This document shows positions 16,197 to 25,198 of a DNA stretch of 64,000 nt, piece by piece; the stretch's first letter is position 1; every line of letters starts with the position of its first letter. This stretch comes from Caenicola sp034331105 (GTDB taxonomy: Bacteria > Synergistota > Synergistia > Synergistales > Synergistaceae), in contig JAXQGB010000011.1 of the NCBI GenBank assembly GCA_034331105.1, forward strand, positions 124,001 through 188,000. Reading direction: 5' to 3'. The position numbers were made by a program, and so were the translations under genes. Under the pieces are notes generated by a model. The model saw nothing but the letters and a program-made list of their open reading frames with translations, was not told the DNA's origin and did no database searches.

Positions 16197-16224
16197 ATTC
16201 TAGCATGTAAAGTTGAAATTTCAA
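16197..16224 (-). promoter_or_regulatory. Promoter of xerC-codY, probably giving a leaderless mRNA
   Basis: Minus strand TTGAAA (16224-16219), 16-base spacer, TAGAAT (16202-16197). Only seven bases separate the -10 box from the xerC ATG at 16189, so the expected first transcribed base is at or next to the start codon. The missing ribosome site in front of xerC agrees with this. Confidence 0.6.
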
Positions 16225-16310
16225 GCGAATTTTAAGAAAATTCACAAGATGCAAGCATTTGTTTACTATTCGCCCGTAAAGGCAGGAGGAGCCAGGGTTC
16301 GGCCTCATCC

Positions 16311-16490
16311 TGCGTGAAGCAATTGTGAAACTGCGACCAAACATGTCGCGTGAAACAATAGTGAAGCTGTCGTAGAGGCTGTCAAATAATCGTCAAACGT
16401 TGTCAAACAATCGCTTCACCACTGCTTCACTATTGTTTCACGCGGTGCCTTGCACCGCAGTTTCACAATTGTAAAAGCCGTTTCACAGCA
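16311..16490. repeat. Palindromic intergenic repeat, copy B
   Basis: This stretch between trmFO and xerC holds no gene. CAATTGTGAAACTGCG (16320-16335) is mirrored exactly at 16456-16471. Inside are consecutive units of about 11 bases beginning GTGAAAC or GTCAAAC, for example GTCAAATAATC, GTCAAACGTT and GTCAAACAATC near 16379-16411. Their mirror units GCTTCACCACT and GCTTCACTATT follow. The left arm matches copies A and C. Confidence 0.85.
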
Positions 16491-16496
16491 GCAGGG

Positions 16497-17843
16497 TCAT
16501 TTATCGCAGGTAAATAATTCCGGACGTGAGAAAACAAATTGTTTCATCGCACCTATCGCCCTTTCATGATAAGCCTCGCAGCGTTCAGTGCGTCTTTTGA
16601 TCTTCTTTCCCTCAAGTTTTGGGAATATTCCAAGATTTACATTCATCGGCTGGAAAGTTTTTGGAATTGCAGTCCTGAGGTAATTCAAAAGTGATCCTAT
16701 CGCGGTCTCAAGCGGGAAATCCGGCATTGGAGCCTCTCTGAGTTGTGCAGTCATGAATAGTGCTGAGGCCAGTCCCATTGCTGTGCTTTCAAGATATCCC
16801 TCGACACCGGTCATCTGCCCGGCCAGAAATGTATCTATTATGCCGACCGGCCTGAGGTATCCGTCAAGAACAGTGGGCGCACACACAAACAGGTTCCTGT
16901 GCATTACTCCTTTACGGACAAATTCAGCATTCCTGAGTGCGGGTATAATTCGAAAAACTCTCTCCTGTTCGCCCCACTTCAGGTTGGTCTGGAAACCGAC
17001 CATGTTGTAAAGAGTTCCTTCTTCATTGTCCTGCCTTAGCTGTACAACAGCACAGTATGCCCTTCCGCTTTTTTCATCAGTGAAACCTACAGGCCTGAGC
17101 GGACCGAAAAGAAGGGTCTTTTCTCCCCTCTTTGCGATCACTTCCACAGGCAGACAGCCTTCGAAGTGTCTCATCTCTTCGTTTTCAAAACTGTGCTTTG
17201 GAGCAGTCTCGGCGGCCACCAATGCCTCCCAGAAAGCATGGTATACATCTTCGTCCATTGGGCAGTTTATATAGTCTCCACTCTCGCCATATCTGTTTCC
17301 TCTGAATGAATGTTCGGGATCTACGCTTTCAAGCGTCACTATCGGGGCGACAGCATCGTAAAAATAGAGGAAGTCTTCGCCAACCAGTTTTTTAAGGCTT
17401 TCTGCGAATGCGTCGCTTGTCAGCGGCCCTGTCGCAATAATGGAAGGGCCTTCCGGAAGTTCGGTCATCTCTTCTCTTATGACCTCTATGTTGGGGTGAG
17501 ATGAAATGGCAAAATCGACAAGACGTGAAAAGACATCCCTGTCGACAGCAAGTGCGTTTCCTGCAGGAACTCTGCTTTTTTGCGCAGACTCCATTATCAG
17601 GCTGCCTAAGAGGCTTAATTCTGATTTAAGTATTCCGGCAGGAGTTGTCGGTTTTTCCCCTCCAAAGGAGTTGCTGCATACCAGTTCGCCAAGAAAAGCC
17701 GTTTCATGTGCGGGAGTCTTTTTTTCAGGCCTCATTTCATAAAGCCTGACATGAAATCCCCGCTGCGCAAGCTGCCATGCTGCCTCTGAACCGGAGAGTC
17801 CTCCTCCTGTTATTGTTATCTTTTTACATCTCTGTATCTGCAT
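16497..17843 (-). CDS. trmFO: Methylenetetrahydrofolate-tRNA (uracil-5-)-methyltransferase TrmFO
   Basis: Folate- and FAD-dependent enzyme that makes m5U54 in the T-loop of tRNAs. The 448-residue protein opens with the FAD site KKITITGGGLSGSEAAWQLA, then the GELVCSNSFGG motif. The C-terminal region has VGFQTNLKWGEQ and FLAGQMTGVEGYLESTAMG, all typical of TrmFO (Gid). The reading frame continues upstream inside topA, but the FAD motif sets the start at ATG 17843, overlapping the topA stop by 20 bases. It follows topA as in Firmicutes. Confidence 0.95.
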   Translation of the reverse strand: MQIQRCKKITITGGGLSGSEAAWQLAQRGFHVRLYEMRPEKKTPAHETAFLGELVCSNSFGGEKPTTPAGILKSELSLLGSLIMESAQKSRVPAGNALAVDRDVFSRLVDFAISSHPNIEVIREEMTELPEGPSIIATGPLTSDAFAESLKKLVGEDFLYFYDAVAPIVTLESVDPEHSFRGNRYGESGDYINCPMDEDVYHAFWEALVAAETAPKHSFENEEMRHFEGCLPVEVIAKRGEKTLLFGPLRPVGFTDEKSGRAYCAVVQLRQDNEEGTLYNMVGFQTNLKWGEQERVFRIIPALRNAEFVRKGVMHRNLFVCAPTVLDGYLRPVGIIDTFLAGQMTGVEGYLESTAMGLASALFMTAQLREAPMPDFPLETAIGSLLNYLRTAIPKTFQPMNVNLGIFPKLEGKKIKRRTERCEAYHERAIGAMKQFVFSRPELFTCDK

Positions 17844-20094
17844 TTTCAATTTCTGCGGGATCTGTAACTGCAGCTTCCTGGTCTGCCGTTCCGGGTTTTT
17901 TCCACGAAATGAAGTCACATTCAGGATATCTCGTACAGCCGTAGAACGTCCTTCCCTTGACCTTTCCTTTTGCAGCGCGTCTTCTGACAAGTTCGCCCTC
18001 TTCGCATTTGGGGCATTTGATCCCGGTCGTCCTGACTATGTTCCTTGTGTATTTGCACTCGGGATAGCCCGAACAGGCAATGAATTCTCCGAATCTTCCG
18101 CTTTTGACAAGAAGATCTTTGCCGCATTCCGGGCATGGTTCACCTACCAGCTCAGGCTCCGGCTTCATGCTCTCTGCATGGGCTGATACGTCGTCAAGTA
18201 CGGGCTTAAAGCCGTTCCAGAATTCTCCGACTACTTTCCTCCACCGGAGTTCCCCTGCCTCGATCTGATCAAGCTCATCTTCCATCATTGCAGTGAAATC
18301 TACGTTTATAAGGCTTGAGAAGTACTTTACAAGAAAGGTATTTACAAGCCTCCCCAGTTTTGTGGGGATGAGTTTTTTGTCTTCTTCGCCTCGGTCCACA
18401 TAATTTCTCACCGTGAGCGTGTTTATAATCGCGGCATAGGTCGAAGGCCTTCCAATACCTTTTTCTTCAAGCGCTTTGACAAGACCGGCCTCTGTATACC
18501 TCGAAGGCGGCTGGGTAAAACGCTGATCTTTTATTATCTTGTCAATAAGAAGAGTCTCCCCTTCAAGAGCCGGTTTCATGTCTGCATCCTTGACTCCCAG
18601 CGGGAAAACCTTTCCCCATCCGTCAAACACGACTACTGCGCCTGACTGTTTGAGCAAGTAATCTCCGCTGACACATGTCAGGGTTGTCCTTGCAATTATT
18701 GCAGGCGCCATCTGACTTGCTATGAAACGACTCCATATAAGTTCATAAAGTCTGTATTGCTCAGGCGTCAGGCAGCCTTTTACAGATTCCGGAGTGATAA
18801 ACGGGTCTGTTGCCCTGATAGCTTCATGGGCATCCTGAGATCTCGCCTTTGACGCATAAGTGTTTGTGCTTTTGGGCAAATATTTTTTACCGTAGTTATC
18901 GAGAATGAATTGTTTAGATGATGCAACTGCCTCAGGAGATATTCTCAGACTGTCGGTACGCATGTATGTTATGAGCCCGACCGGTCCTTTTCCCGGGATG
19001 TCAATGCCCTCGTAAAGAGACTGTGCTATCCGCATCGTTCTGCCCGGTGCAAAACCGCATCTTCTGGATGCTTCCTGCTGGAGGGTGCTGGTCTTGAATG
19101 GCGGCAGGGCAGACTTGGGGCTCTCTTTTGTTTTGAATTCCTCTACCTTAAGCTCTGATTTGTTTATCTCGTTTTCGACACGCGCAGCCTCTTTTTCATT
19201 ATGGACAGAGAGCGGCTTGCCTTGATATTTATCAGCTCTGAGCCTGTATTTTCTCTTTCCATCCGTACTGCTGCTTTCAACATCTATCAGCCAGTACTCT
19301 TCGGGAATAAATTTGTCGATCTCGTCTTCGCGCTCACAGATTATCCTTAGCGCTACTGACTGGACCCTTCCCGCAGAGAGGCCTCGTTTTACCTTGTTCC
19401 ACAGAAGGGGGCTCAGCTGATAGCCCACAAGCCTGTCAAGAACACGGCGAGCCTGCTGAGCATCAACTTTATCTATATCTATTGAGTCAGGATCTTTTAC
19501 AGCGTCGGTGACCCCATGCTCCGTTATCTCCTGCATCCTTATCCTGCATTCCGACTTCGGGTCTATGTCAAGGAGAGAAGCAAGGTGCCATGCTATAGCC
19601 TCCCCCTCTCGGTCAGGGTCTGATGCCAGAAGAGTTCTGCTGCTGACCTGCGATGCTCCTTTGAGTCCGCGTATCAGGTCCGCTTTGCCCCTGACCTGGA
19701 TGTAGTCAGGTTCAAAGTCATTATCGATGTCTATGGCGATACGGCCCTTCGGAAGGTCTCTTACATGTCCTACGCTTGCAAGGACCTTGTATCCATTGCC
19801 CAGTATCTTTTCCAGAGTTTTGGCTTTTGCCGGGGATTCGACAACTACAAGGATCTTCCCCTCATACTGCTTGAAATTCTGTTTGCCGTTCTCTTTTGAA
19901 GAAGACTTTTTGGATGCCGTTTTTTTGGCAGTTTTAGTTGATGCTTTCTTTTTGACAGGTTTAGTGCTGGTTTTAGTCTTTTCTTCCACAGTTTTATTGG
20001 TCTTCTTTTTGGCAGCTGGTTTTGTGGTTTTGGCTTTCACTTCAGCAGCTTCATCGATCATCTTTTTTTCTTTAGTCCCATGAACAGTCGCCAT
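17824..20094 (-). CDS. topA: DNA topoisomerase I TopA
   Basis: Type IA topoisomerase that relaxes negative supercoils. The 756-residue protein has an unusual N-terminal extension of about 75 residues made largely of Lys, Ala and Thr (repeats of KKTAKKTASKK type). The Toprim domain follows (LVVVESPAKAKTLEKIL, then SDPDREGEAIAWHL), with the active-site Tyr in GLITYMRTDS. Two C-terminal zinc fingers end the protein (CPECGKDLL and CSGYPEC; CPKCEEGEL and CTRYPEC). The extension resembles eukaryote-like basic tails and may bind DNA. GAGAGG precedes the ATG by eight bases. Gene order dprA-topA-trmFO is conserved with Firmicutes. Confidence 0.95.
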   Translation of the reverse strand: MATVHGTKEKKMIDEAAEVKAKTTKPAAKKKTNKTVEEKTKTSTKPVKKKASTKTAKKTASKKSSSKENGKQNFKQYEGKILVVVESPAKAKTLEKILGNGYKVLASVGHVRDLPKGRIAIDIDNDFEPDYIQVRGKADLIRGLKGASQVSSRTLLASDPDREGEAIAWHLASLLDIDPKSECRIRMQEITEHGVTDAVKDPDSIDIDKVDAQQARRVLDRLVGYQLSPLLWNKVKRGLSAGRVQSVALRIICEREDEIDKFIPEEYWLIDVESSSTDGKRKYRLRADKYQGKPLSVHNEKEAARVENEINKSELKVEEFKTKESPKSALPPFKTSTLQQEASRRCGFAPGRTMRIAQSLYEGIDIPGKGPVGLITYMRTDSLRISPEAVASSKQFILDNYGKKYLPKSTNTYASKARSQDAHEAIRATDPFITPESVKGCLTPEQYRLYELIWSRFIASQMAPAIIARTTLTCVSGDYLLKQSGAVVVFDGWGKVFPLGVKDADMKPALEGETLLIDKIIKDQRFTQPPSRYTEAGLVKALEEKGIGRPSTYAAIINTLTVRNYVDRGEEDKKLIPTKLGRLVNTFLVKYFSSLINVDFTAMMEDELDQIEAGELRWRKVVGEFWNGFKPVLDDVSAHAESMKPEPELVGEPCPECGKDLLVKSGRFGEFIACSGYPECKYTRNIVRTTGIKCPKCEEGELVRRRAAKGKVKGRTFYGCTRYPECDFISWKKPGTADQEAAVTDPAEIENADTEM

Positions 20095-20108
20095 TTATTA
20101 CACCTCTC

Positions 20109-21212
20109 TCAAACATTTGCGCTATACCGGCCTGAGCCCGAAGAATATATTATTCCTTTTGCAGACAAAATTGCAATTATTTTTAAAATGCCGGCGGCGC
20201 TCATTTTAACCTCAAGAGCGATGTTGTCAACTGTCTGCCCTCCGCCAAACCTTAAAACCTTCAATATTTCCTCTTCTTCATGTGAAAGGTCAATGTCAGA
20301 CACCGGATCCGCCTTAAGATCATTATTGGAAAATACTGCAGATGCCCTTGTATTTGTCTCGAAGAAATCCTTCAGATCTATGAGGGGATAAGCTCCGTCA
20401 AAAATAAGCTTATTGCTTCCGAATGCCGATTCTTCGTCTATCCTTCCAGGAACTGCCCATACTTCCCTTCCAAGCTCTGCTGCAAATCCGGCAGTTATCA
20501 TAGCTCCGCTTTTGAGAGGGGCTTCGACCACTATCAATTTTGAAGAAAGGGCTGCTACTATTCTGTTCCTCCTTGGAAAGTGCCATTGTTCCCCCTGGCT
20601 TCCGATCGGGAATTCTGATATAAGTGCCCCGCACTCCATGATATCCATGAAGAGGTTAGTATTAGACCGGGGGAAATATACATCCGCTCCTGTACCGAAT
20701 ACGGCAAAAGTTTTTCCTCCTGATGTACAGGCTCCCATGTGTGCGTTCCCGTCTATGCCTAAAGCTCCTCCGCTAATGAGGGGGATCCCTGCATGAGCGC
20801 AGTATTCGCCTATCCTTAGAGCTGTTCTTCTTCCGTATGTACTTGCCCTTCTTGTCCCTACGGCTCCGATACACTTATGAGGTATCCGTTTTTCGCTTCC
20901 GCGCCAGTAAAGTATCAGTGGCGGATCTTTAAGATCATTTAGCTTCGCAGGGTAATCTTCGTCTTCTATTCCGACAGCCCGTATGTCCAGTTTCAAGCAT
21001 TTCTCCATTTCAGTTTCGGCCCATCTTATGTCAATTTTTGTCTTGACCGCGACAATTGCCCTCTCTGTGATGCCAAGCTCTGTAAAAAGTTTTGCATTGC
21101 ATTTCCAAAGCTCGTCGTGGGATATCTGTCCTCTTTTTAGGGCAAACCATAATTTTCTTCCCTGGCCTTCAAGGCTGTTAAGGAGAAGAAGCGTCTTTAA
21201 ATTTTCATCCAA
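20109..21212 (-). CDS. dprA: DNA-processing protein DprA
   Basis: DprA/Smf loads RecA on incoming single-stranded DNA in transformation. The 367-residue protein has an N-terminal helical domain, the Rossmann core with GAVGTRRASTYGRRTA, SGGALGIDGNAH and FPRRNRIVAALSS, and a C-terminal winged helix (about 300-367). The start is TTG at 21212, overlapping the yifB stop by 16 bases, with GGGGA about nine bases upstream. It lies next to yifB (comM), another gene tied to DNA uptake; no other competence genes are in the window. Confidence 0.93.
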   Translation of the reverse strand: MDENLKTLLLLNSLEGQGRKLWFALKRGQISHDELWKCNAKLFTELGITERAIVAVKTKIDIRWAETEMEKCLKLDIRAVGIEDEDYPAKLNDLKDPPLILYWRGSEKRIPHKCIGAVGTRRASTYGRRTALRIGEYCAHAGIPLISGGALGIDGNAHMGACTSGGKTFAVFGTGADVYFPRSNTNLFMDIMECGALISEFPIGSQGEQWHFPRRNRIVAALSSKLIVVEAPLKSGAMITAGFAAELGREVWAVPGRIDEESAFGSNKLIFDGAYPLIDLKDFFETNTRASAVFSNNDLKADPVSDIDLSHEEEEILKVLRFGGGQTVDNIALEVKMSAAGILKIIAILSAKGIIYSSGSGRYSANV

Positions 21213-22711
21213 GAGAGAGCTTCCCCTTCCCTGTAACTCAGTGCCTCTGCAACATGTTCAAGCTTTATTTCTTCTGAAGCGGAGAGGTCGGCTATTGTCC
21301 TTGATACTTTGAGGACTCTGGAAAGCCCCCTTCCCGAGAGCCTTACGCGGTTCAGTGCCTGGAGCAGAAAGCTTTTTACTTCAGGGGTCAGCACTATATT
21401 CCTTCGAAGCAGTTTTTCAGGTATCTCTGAATTTGATCCTATCCCATACCTGGACCACCGTTTTACCTGGATCTCCCGTGCCGCTCTCACCCTTTCAGCA
21501 ACTTCTGCACTGCTCTCGCCGCATTTTCCCTCCAGGGAGACAAGTTCTTCCGGCAGAAGCCTGGGTATAGAAATGTGAAGATCTATCCTGTCCAGAATGG
21601 GCCCTGAAAGACGCCTTCTGTATCTGTCGAGGGCTGAAGGTGAACATGTACAGCGTTCAACGGGATCTCCCGCAAAACCGCAGGGGCATGGATTACAGGC
21701 AGCGACCATTAGCACCTTTGCCGGATAGACGACACTGCCCGAGGCACGGCTTACAGTTATCTGTCCATCCTCCAGCGGCTGCCTGAGCGCCTCAAGGACA
21801 TCCCTGGTGAACTCTGGAAACTCGTCAAGGAAGAGCACTCCCCTTGAGGCCAGGCTTATCTCGCCGGGTCTTAGTGTGGTCCCTCCGCCACAGAGGGCGA
21901 CAGCGCTTGCGGTATGATGCACAGACCTGAAGGGCCTCTCCCTGACAGATGAGATCGAATTCCCGACAGTACTTCTGAGAAGAAGTACCTCCATAAGCTC
22001 CGGATCGGAAAGGGGAGGAAGTATCCCTTTGAGTGCCCTTGCCAGAAGCGTTTTACCCGAACCCGGAGATCCGACCAACAGAAGGTTATGATGGCCCGCC
22101 GCCGCGATCTCAAGCGCCCGCTTGGCAGCAGACTGCCCTTTGATGTCGGAAAAGTCCGGATCTGCCTGGGGGGGAGTAAAATCAGCCTCGCAGTAACCGA
22201 CACCGGCGAGTTCGATCTCCCCTCTCAAATGCGCAAAGAGATCCCCAAGCGATTTTACCCTCCATGCAGATACCCCTTCGACCAGACTGACCTCTTCAGC
22301 GTTTTCTTCCGGCAGGTAGATATCCCATCCCTTTTCCCGGGCAAGAAAAGCCGCGGGTACAGCTCCCCTGACTTTTCTGAGCCTTCCGTCGAGCGCAAGT
22401 TCACCTATGAAGAGGGATGGTTTTTTGACCTTCACTCCGCCCTGCACACAGGCTATTGCGACTGCGATAGCAAGGTCAAGCAGCGCTCCCTCCTTTGGCA
22501 CGTCAGCCGGAGCAAGGTTGATCGCCACTCTCCCCCGGAGCGTTATCCCTACGCTCCTAAGGGCTGCCCTGACTCTTTCTCTGGCCTCTCTGACGGCAGC
22601 GTCAGGAAGACCTACCACTGATATGTTGAAAAGTCCACCGGTTATCTCCACTTCCACCTCTACCGGAACCGCCTTGACTCCCCGAAGCGTTATACCTGAG
22701 ACAGAGTTCAT
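21197..22711 (-). CDS. comM: YifB/ComM family Mg chelatase-like AAA ATPase
   Basis: ComM is a hexameric helicase that promotes branch migration during natural transformation in some species. The 504-residue protein has the N-terminal ChlI/Lon-like domain (about 1-180). The AAA+ module follows with Walker A GSPGSGKTLLARAL, Walker B VLFLDEFPEF and the zinc-like CNPCPCGF insert; the C-terminal helical domain includes RGLSRVLKVSRTIADL. Its ATG overlaps the yraN stop as ATGA. Placement beside dprA supports a DNA-processing role. Confidence 0.92.
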   Translation of the reverse strand: MNSVSGITLRGVKAVPVEVEVEITGGLFNISVVGLPDAAVREARERVRAALRSVGITLRGRVAINLAPADVPKEGALLDLAIAVAIACVQGGVKVKKPSLFIGELALDGRLRKVRGAVPAAFLAREKGWDIYLPEENAEEVSLVEGVSAWRVKSLGDLFAHLRGEIELAGVGYCEADFTPPQADPDFSDIKGQSAAKRALEIAAAGHHNLLLVGSPGSGKTLLARALKGILPPLSDPELMEVLLLRSTVGNSISSVRERPFRSVHHTASAVALCGGGTTLRPGEISLASRGVLFLDEFPEFTRDVLEALRQPLEDGQITVSRASGSVVYPAKVLMVAACNPCPCGFAGDPVERCTCSPSALDRYRRRLSGPILDRIDLHISIPRLLPEELVSLEGKCGESSAEVAERVRAAREIQVKRWSRYGIGSNSEIPEKLLRRNIVLTPEVKSFLLQALNRVRLSGRGLSRVLKVSRTIADLSASEEIKLEHVAEALSYREGEALSWMKI

Positions 22712-23172
22712 AGTATTCCCTCCGTGATATCTTTGATATGTTCTATAGAGGGCCCACTGCCCTCTTTAAGCGTGATAGCAACGAGATCTATACGCCAAAA
22801 ACCAGTGTAATTTCTGTTTTCTGTCCATATCCCGGCGGCTTTTTTAAGTTTTTTTATTTTTTCAGGTCCTACTGTACATTCAGGCGGCATGAGCCAGCCA
22901 AAGCTCCTGGTCCTGACCTCAACAAAGACGATCTCATTGCCGTCATCGGCAATGATGTCTATCTCACCATGCCTGCAGCTTACATTTTTCGCTATGATCC
23001 TGTATCCGATGTGGGTGAGGTACTCTGCCGCCTTTTCTTCACCATATTTTCCTGTCTGCAGGTGAAGCGGGAGCTTTTTGGAAGGGTCAGACTGATCTTT
23101 CCCGGAAGATTTTTGAGTGGAGACTTTATTTCTTTCTTGTAATGAGCGTTTTAGAGCCCTTTCAAGGCTCAT
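22708..23172 (-). CDS. yraN: YraN family (UPF0102) nuclease-fold protein
   Basis: A 154-residue member of UPF0102, a PD-(D/E)xK-fold family found with rnhB in many phyla; its substrate is unknown. After a basic N-terminus of about 40 residues come GKYGEEKAAEYL, the core HGEIDIIADD, then VFVEVRTRS, where Arg replaces the usual Lys of the ExK motif. The start is ATG at 23172, overlapping the rnhB stop as ATGA. The open frame continues upstream within rnhB but that part is shadow sequence. Confidence 0.9.
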   Translation of the reverse strand: MSLERALKRSLQERNKVSTQKSSGKDQSDPSKKLPLHLQTGKYGEEKAAEYLTHIGYRIIAKNVSCRHGEIDIIADDGNEIVFVEVRTRSFGWLMPPECTVGPEKIKKLKKAAGIWTENRNYTGFWRIDLVAITLKEGSGPSIEHIKDITEGIL

Positions 23173-23765
23173 ACCGCTGTTTCCCTCGAGACTCCTTTGA
23201 AAGAGACTCTGTGGATCGGTGAAGGGCCAATTTCCATCAGTATCCTTCTGTGTTCGGCTGATGGGTATCCCTTGTGGGCGCTGAAACCGTACTCCGGGTA
23301 GAGTTTGTCCATGGTACGCATTATCCTGTCCCTCAATACCTTTGCTACGACAGATGCGGCAGCTATGGCAGGCACCCTGTCGTCTCCTTTGACCACACAC
23401 CTCTGGAATATTCCAAGTCCCGGGATGTAGGTGCAGCCGTCGACCAACACTATGTCGGGTTCGGAGTCAAGGCGCTCTACAGATCTCTTCATGCACCAGA
23501 GAGATGCCTGGAGTATGTTTATCCTGTCTATCCTATGCGGTGACGCAGCCTGCGCCTTCCACTTTATCCCGCACTCACACATCCGGCAGAAAAGATCTTC
23601 TCTCCTTGAAGGCGAAAGCTTTTTTGAGTCTTTCAGACCTTTTGAAAGAAGATATTGTCTCTGTTCTTTCGTAAGGATGACCGCAGCTGCAACAACAGGC
23701 CCGGCAAGCGGACCTCTGCCTGCTTCATCTGTTCCTGCGGCAACTATTCCGACATTTTCAGGCAT
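23169..23765 (-). CDS. rnhB: Ribonuclease HII RnhB
   Basis: RNase HII cuts at ribonucleotides in DNA and RNA-DNA hybrids. The 198-residue protein has GTDEAGRGPLAGPVVAA (catalytic Asp and Glu), VLVDGCTYIPG, and ASVVAKVLRDRIM with the later Asp region. The start chosen is ATG at 23765, one base after the rbgA stop, with GGAGAG in the end of rbgA; a frame opening to 23810 would overlap rbgA. Order rbgA-rnhB is the same as in Bacillus. Confidence 0.94.
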   Translation of the reverse strand: MPENVGIVAAGTDEAGRGPLAGPVVAAAVILTKEQRQYLLSKGLKDSKKLSPSRREDLFCRMCECGIKWKAQAASPHRIDRINILQASLWCMKRSVERLDSEPDIVLVDGCTYIPGLGIFQRCVVKGDDRVPAIAAASVVAKVLRDRIMRTMDKLYPEYGFSAHKGYPSAEHRRILMEIGPSPIHRVSFKGVSRETAV

Positions 23766-23766
23766 T

Positions 23767-24603
23767 TTACTTGAGGCTCTCCCACAGCGGAGGATCTCCC
23801 GGCTTTTCAAGGCTCATCCTGCCAAGTCTTCCTGTGGCAAAAGCATCCATAAAGACCCTGCCTGCGCTTTCAATGTCTACAAGACCGCCCGGGAGCAGTT
23901 TGCCGAGCCTTTTGCCTATAGATCCAAGTATTTCTGCCGGAGTTCCCTCAGGTTTGATCCCCCAGGCTGATTCAACGCCCTGCCAGAGGTTTTTGGTGAT
24001 CAGGAATGATATGCACTCTTTTGCATGTTCTTCCCAATTGCCTATGACCTGGCCTCTTGTGGAACCTATCCATGAAATGATCCGGTGCGCCCTTGCATCG
24101 CTGTGAGGATCGAGTATCCCGGGTGAGTCGACCAGGAGAAATCCCTCTCCCTTGAACCAGGAGACTCCCTTGGTTATCCCGGGTATCCCTCCCACAGGGG
24201 CAGCTTTTCTTCCCACCAGCTGATTGATGAGCATCGATTTTCCAACGTTCGGGATGCCGACCACCGCCATCCTGAGATCACGGAAGGCAGGTTTCTTTTC
24301 TGTCAGCTCTTTCCTTATCTGGCTGAGCCCTCCCTTGCGAAGGTCCAGCGGCCACGTTGGAAGGTTTTTGGACTTCAGATGATCTGTCCATATTTTAGTG
24401 ATTTTGGGATCAGCAAGATCAGCTTTTGATAGGATGGTCCATATTTGTATTTTAGGGGCAAAGATGTGAAGGAATGGTGACGAAGAGAGGTTCGGCGCCC
24501 TTGCGTCCCGAACCTCTAAAATAAGGTCAATATTGGCTGCAAGCGCCTCAAGCTGGCGCTTGCCCTTTGCCATATGCCCGGGGAACCATACAGTTCTGCC
24601 CAT
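23767..24603 (-). CDS. rbgA: Ribosome biogenesis GTPase RbgA (YlqF)
   Basis: Circularly permuted GTPase needed for late assembly of the 50S subunit. The 278-residue protein shows the permuted order: DARAPNLSSSP, LSKADLAD (G4), then VVGIPNVGKSMLINQL (G1), GGIPGITKG (G2) and LVDSPGILDP (G3). The C-terminal helical domain follows. The ATG at 24603 directly abuts the lepB stop. Synteny lepB-rbgA-rnhB matches Firmicutes. Confidence 0.95.
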   Translation of the reverse strand: MGRTVWFPGHMAKGKRQLEALAANIDLILEVRDARAPNLSSSPFLHIFAPKIQIWTILSKADLADPKITKIWTDHLKSKNLPTWPLDLRKGGLSQIRKELTEKKPAFRDLRMAVVGIPNVGKSMLINQLVGRKAAPVGGIPGITKGVSWFKGEGFLLVDSPGILDPHSDARAHRIISWIGSTRGQVIGNWEEHAKECISFLITKNLWQGVESAWGIKPEGTPAEILGSIGKRLGKLLPGGLVDIESAGRVFMDAFATGRLGRMSLEKPGDPPLWESLK

Positions 24604-25197
24604 TTATTCGATCAGCCCTATCCGGTTGAGCGGCCAGTATCTGAAAACAGCAGGTCCCCGGAAGAAATTCCTTGGGACAAACCCCCAGAACCTGCCGTCC
24701 TGCGAGTTTGGCCTGTTGTCTCCCAGGCAGAAATAGCTTTTCTCGGGAACTGTTTCAGGCAGCATGTCAAAAGTGTCTTTATTCTTTACGTATGGCTCAA
24801 ATACTTCTTTGTCGTTGACGTACACCGTGCCGTTCCTTATCTCTACCTTATCGCCGGGAAGACCGATGATCCTCTTAACAAAATCCCTTCTTGGGTCTAC
24901 AGGGTACTTGAAGACGGCTATCTGCCCCCTCTTGGGCTCAACTTTTGGCATTGCATACCAGAATTTGAGTACGAGCACACGATCTCCCACTTCAAGAGTG
25001 GGTATCATCGATCCGCTTGGGATCCAGAAAGCCTGTATCACAAATGTCCTGAGTATGAGGGCAAGCACAAGCGCCCAGAAAACTGTTTCTATCGTTTCAC
25101 GCCACCATGGTTTAGGCATAACATTTATTCCTCCAATATATATCAGAAAAAGGACAAGCAGTGCAACTATACTGATGGCTCTTTTCCCGGTCAACAT
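24604..25197 (-). CDS. lepB: Signal peptidase I LepB
   Basis: Membrane protease that removes signal peptides from exported proteins. The 197-residue protein has two hydrophobic segments near the N-terminus (ISIVALLVLFLIYIGG; VFWALVLALILRTFVI). The catalytic Ser is in IPSGSMIPTLEVGDRVLV and the general-base Lys in DFVKRIIGLPGD, with the C-terminal FCLGDNRPNSQDGR box. This is the short Gram-positive-like size. No good ribosome site is seen before the ATG, so coupling to dapF upstream is likely. Confidence 0.95.
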   Translation of the reverse strand: MLTGKRAISIVALLVLFLIYIGGINVMPKPWWRETIETVFWALVLALILRTFVIQAFWIPSGSMIPTLEVGDRVLVLKFWYAMPKVEPKRGQIAVFKYPVDPRRDFVKRIIGLPGDKVEIRNGTVYVNDKEVFEPYVKNKDTFDMLPETVPEKSYFCLGDNRPNSQDGRFWGFVPRNFFRGPAVFRYWPLNRIGLIE

Positions 25198-25198
25198 T

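Noticed and set aside
17844..17990. 49-residue N-terminal extension of TrmFO
   Set aside because: It lies inside the end of topA, has no TrmFO-like sequence, and ATG 17843 fits the FAD motif.
23173..23400. N-terminal extension of the YraN frame
   Set aside because: It overlaps rnhB in another frame; the ATGA overlap at 23172 is the natural start.
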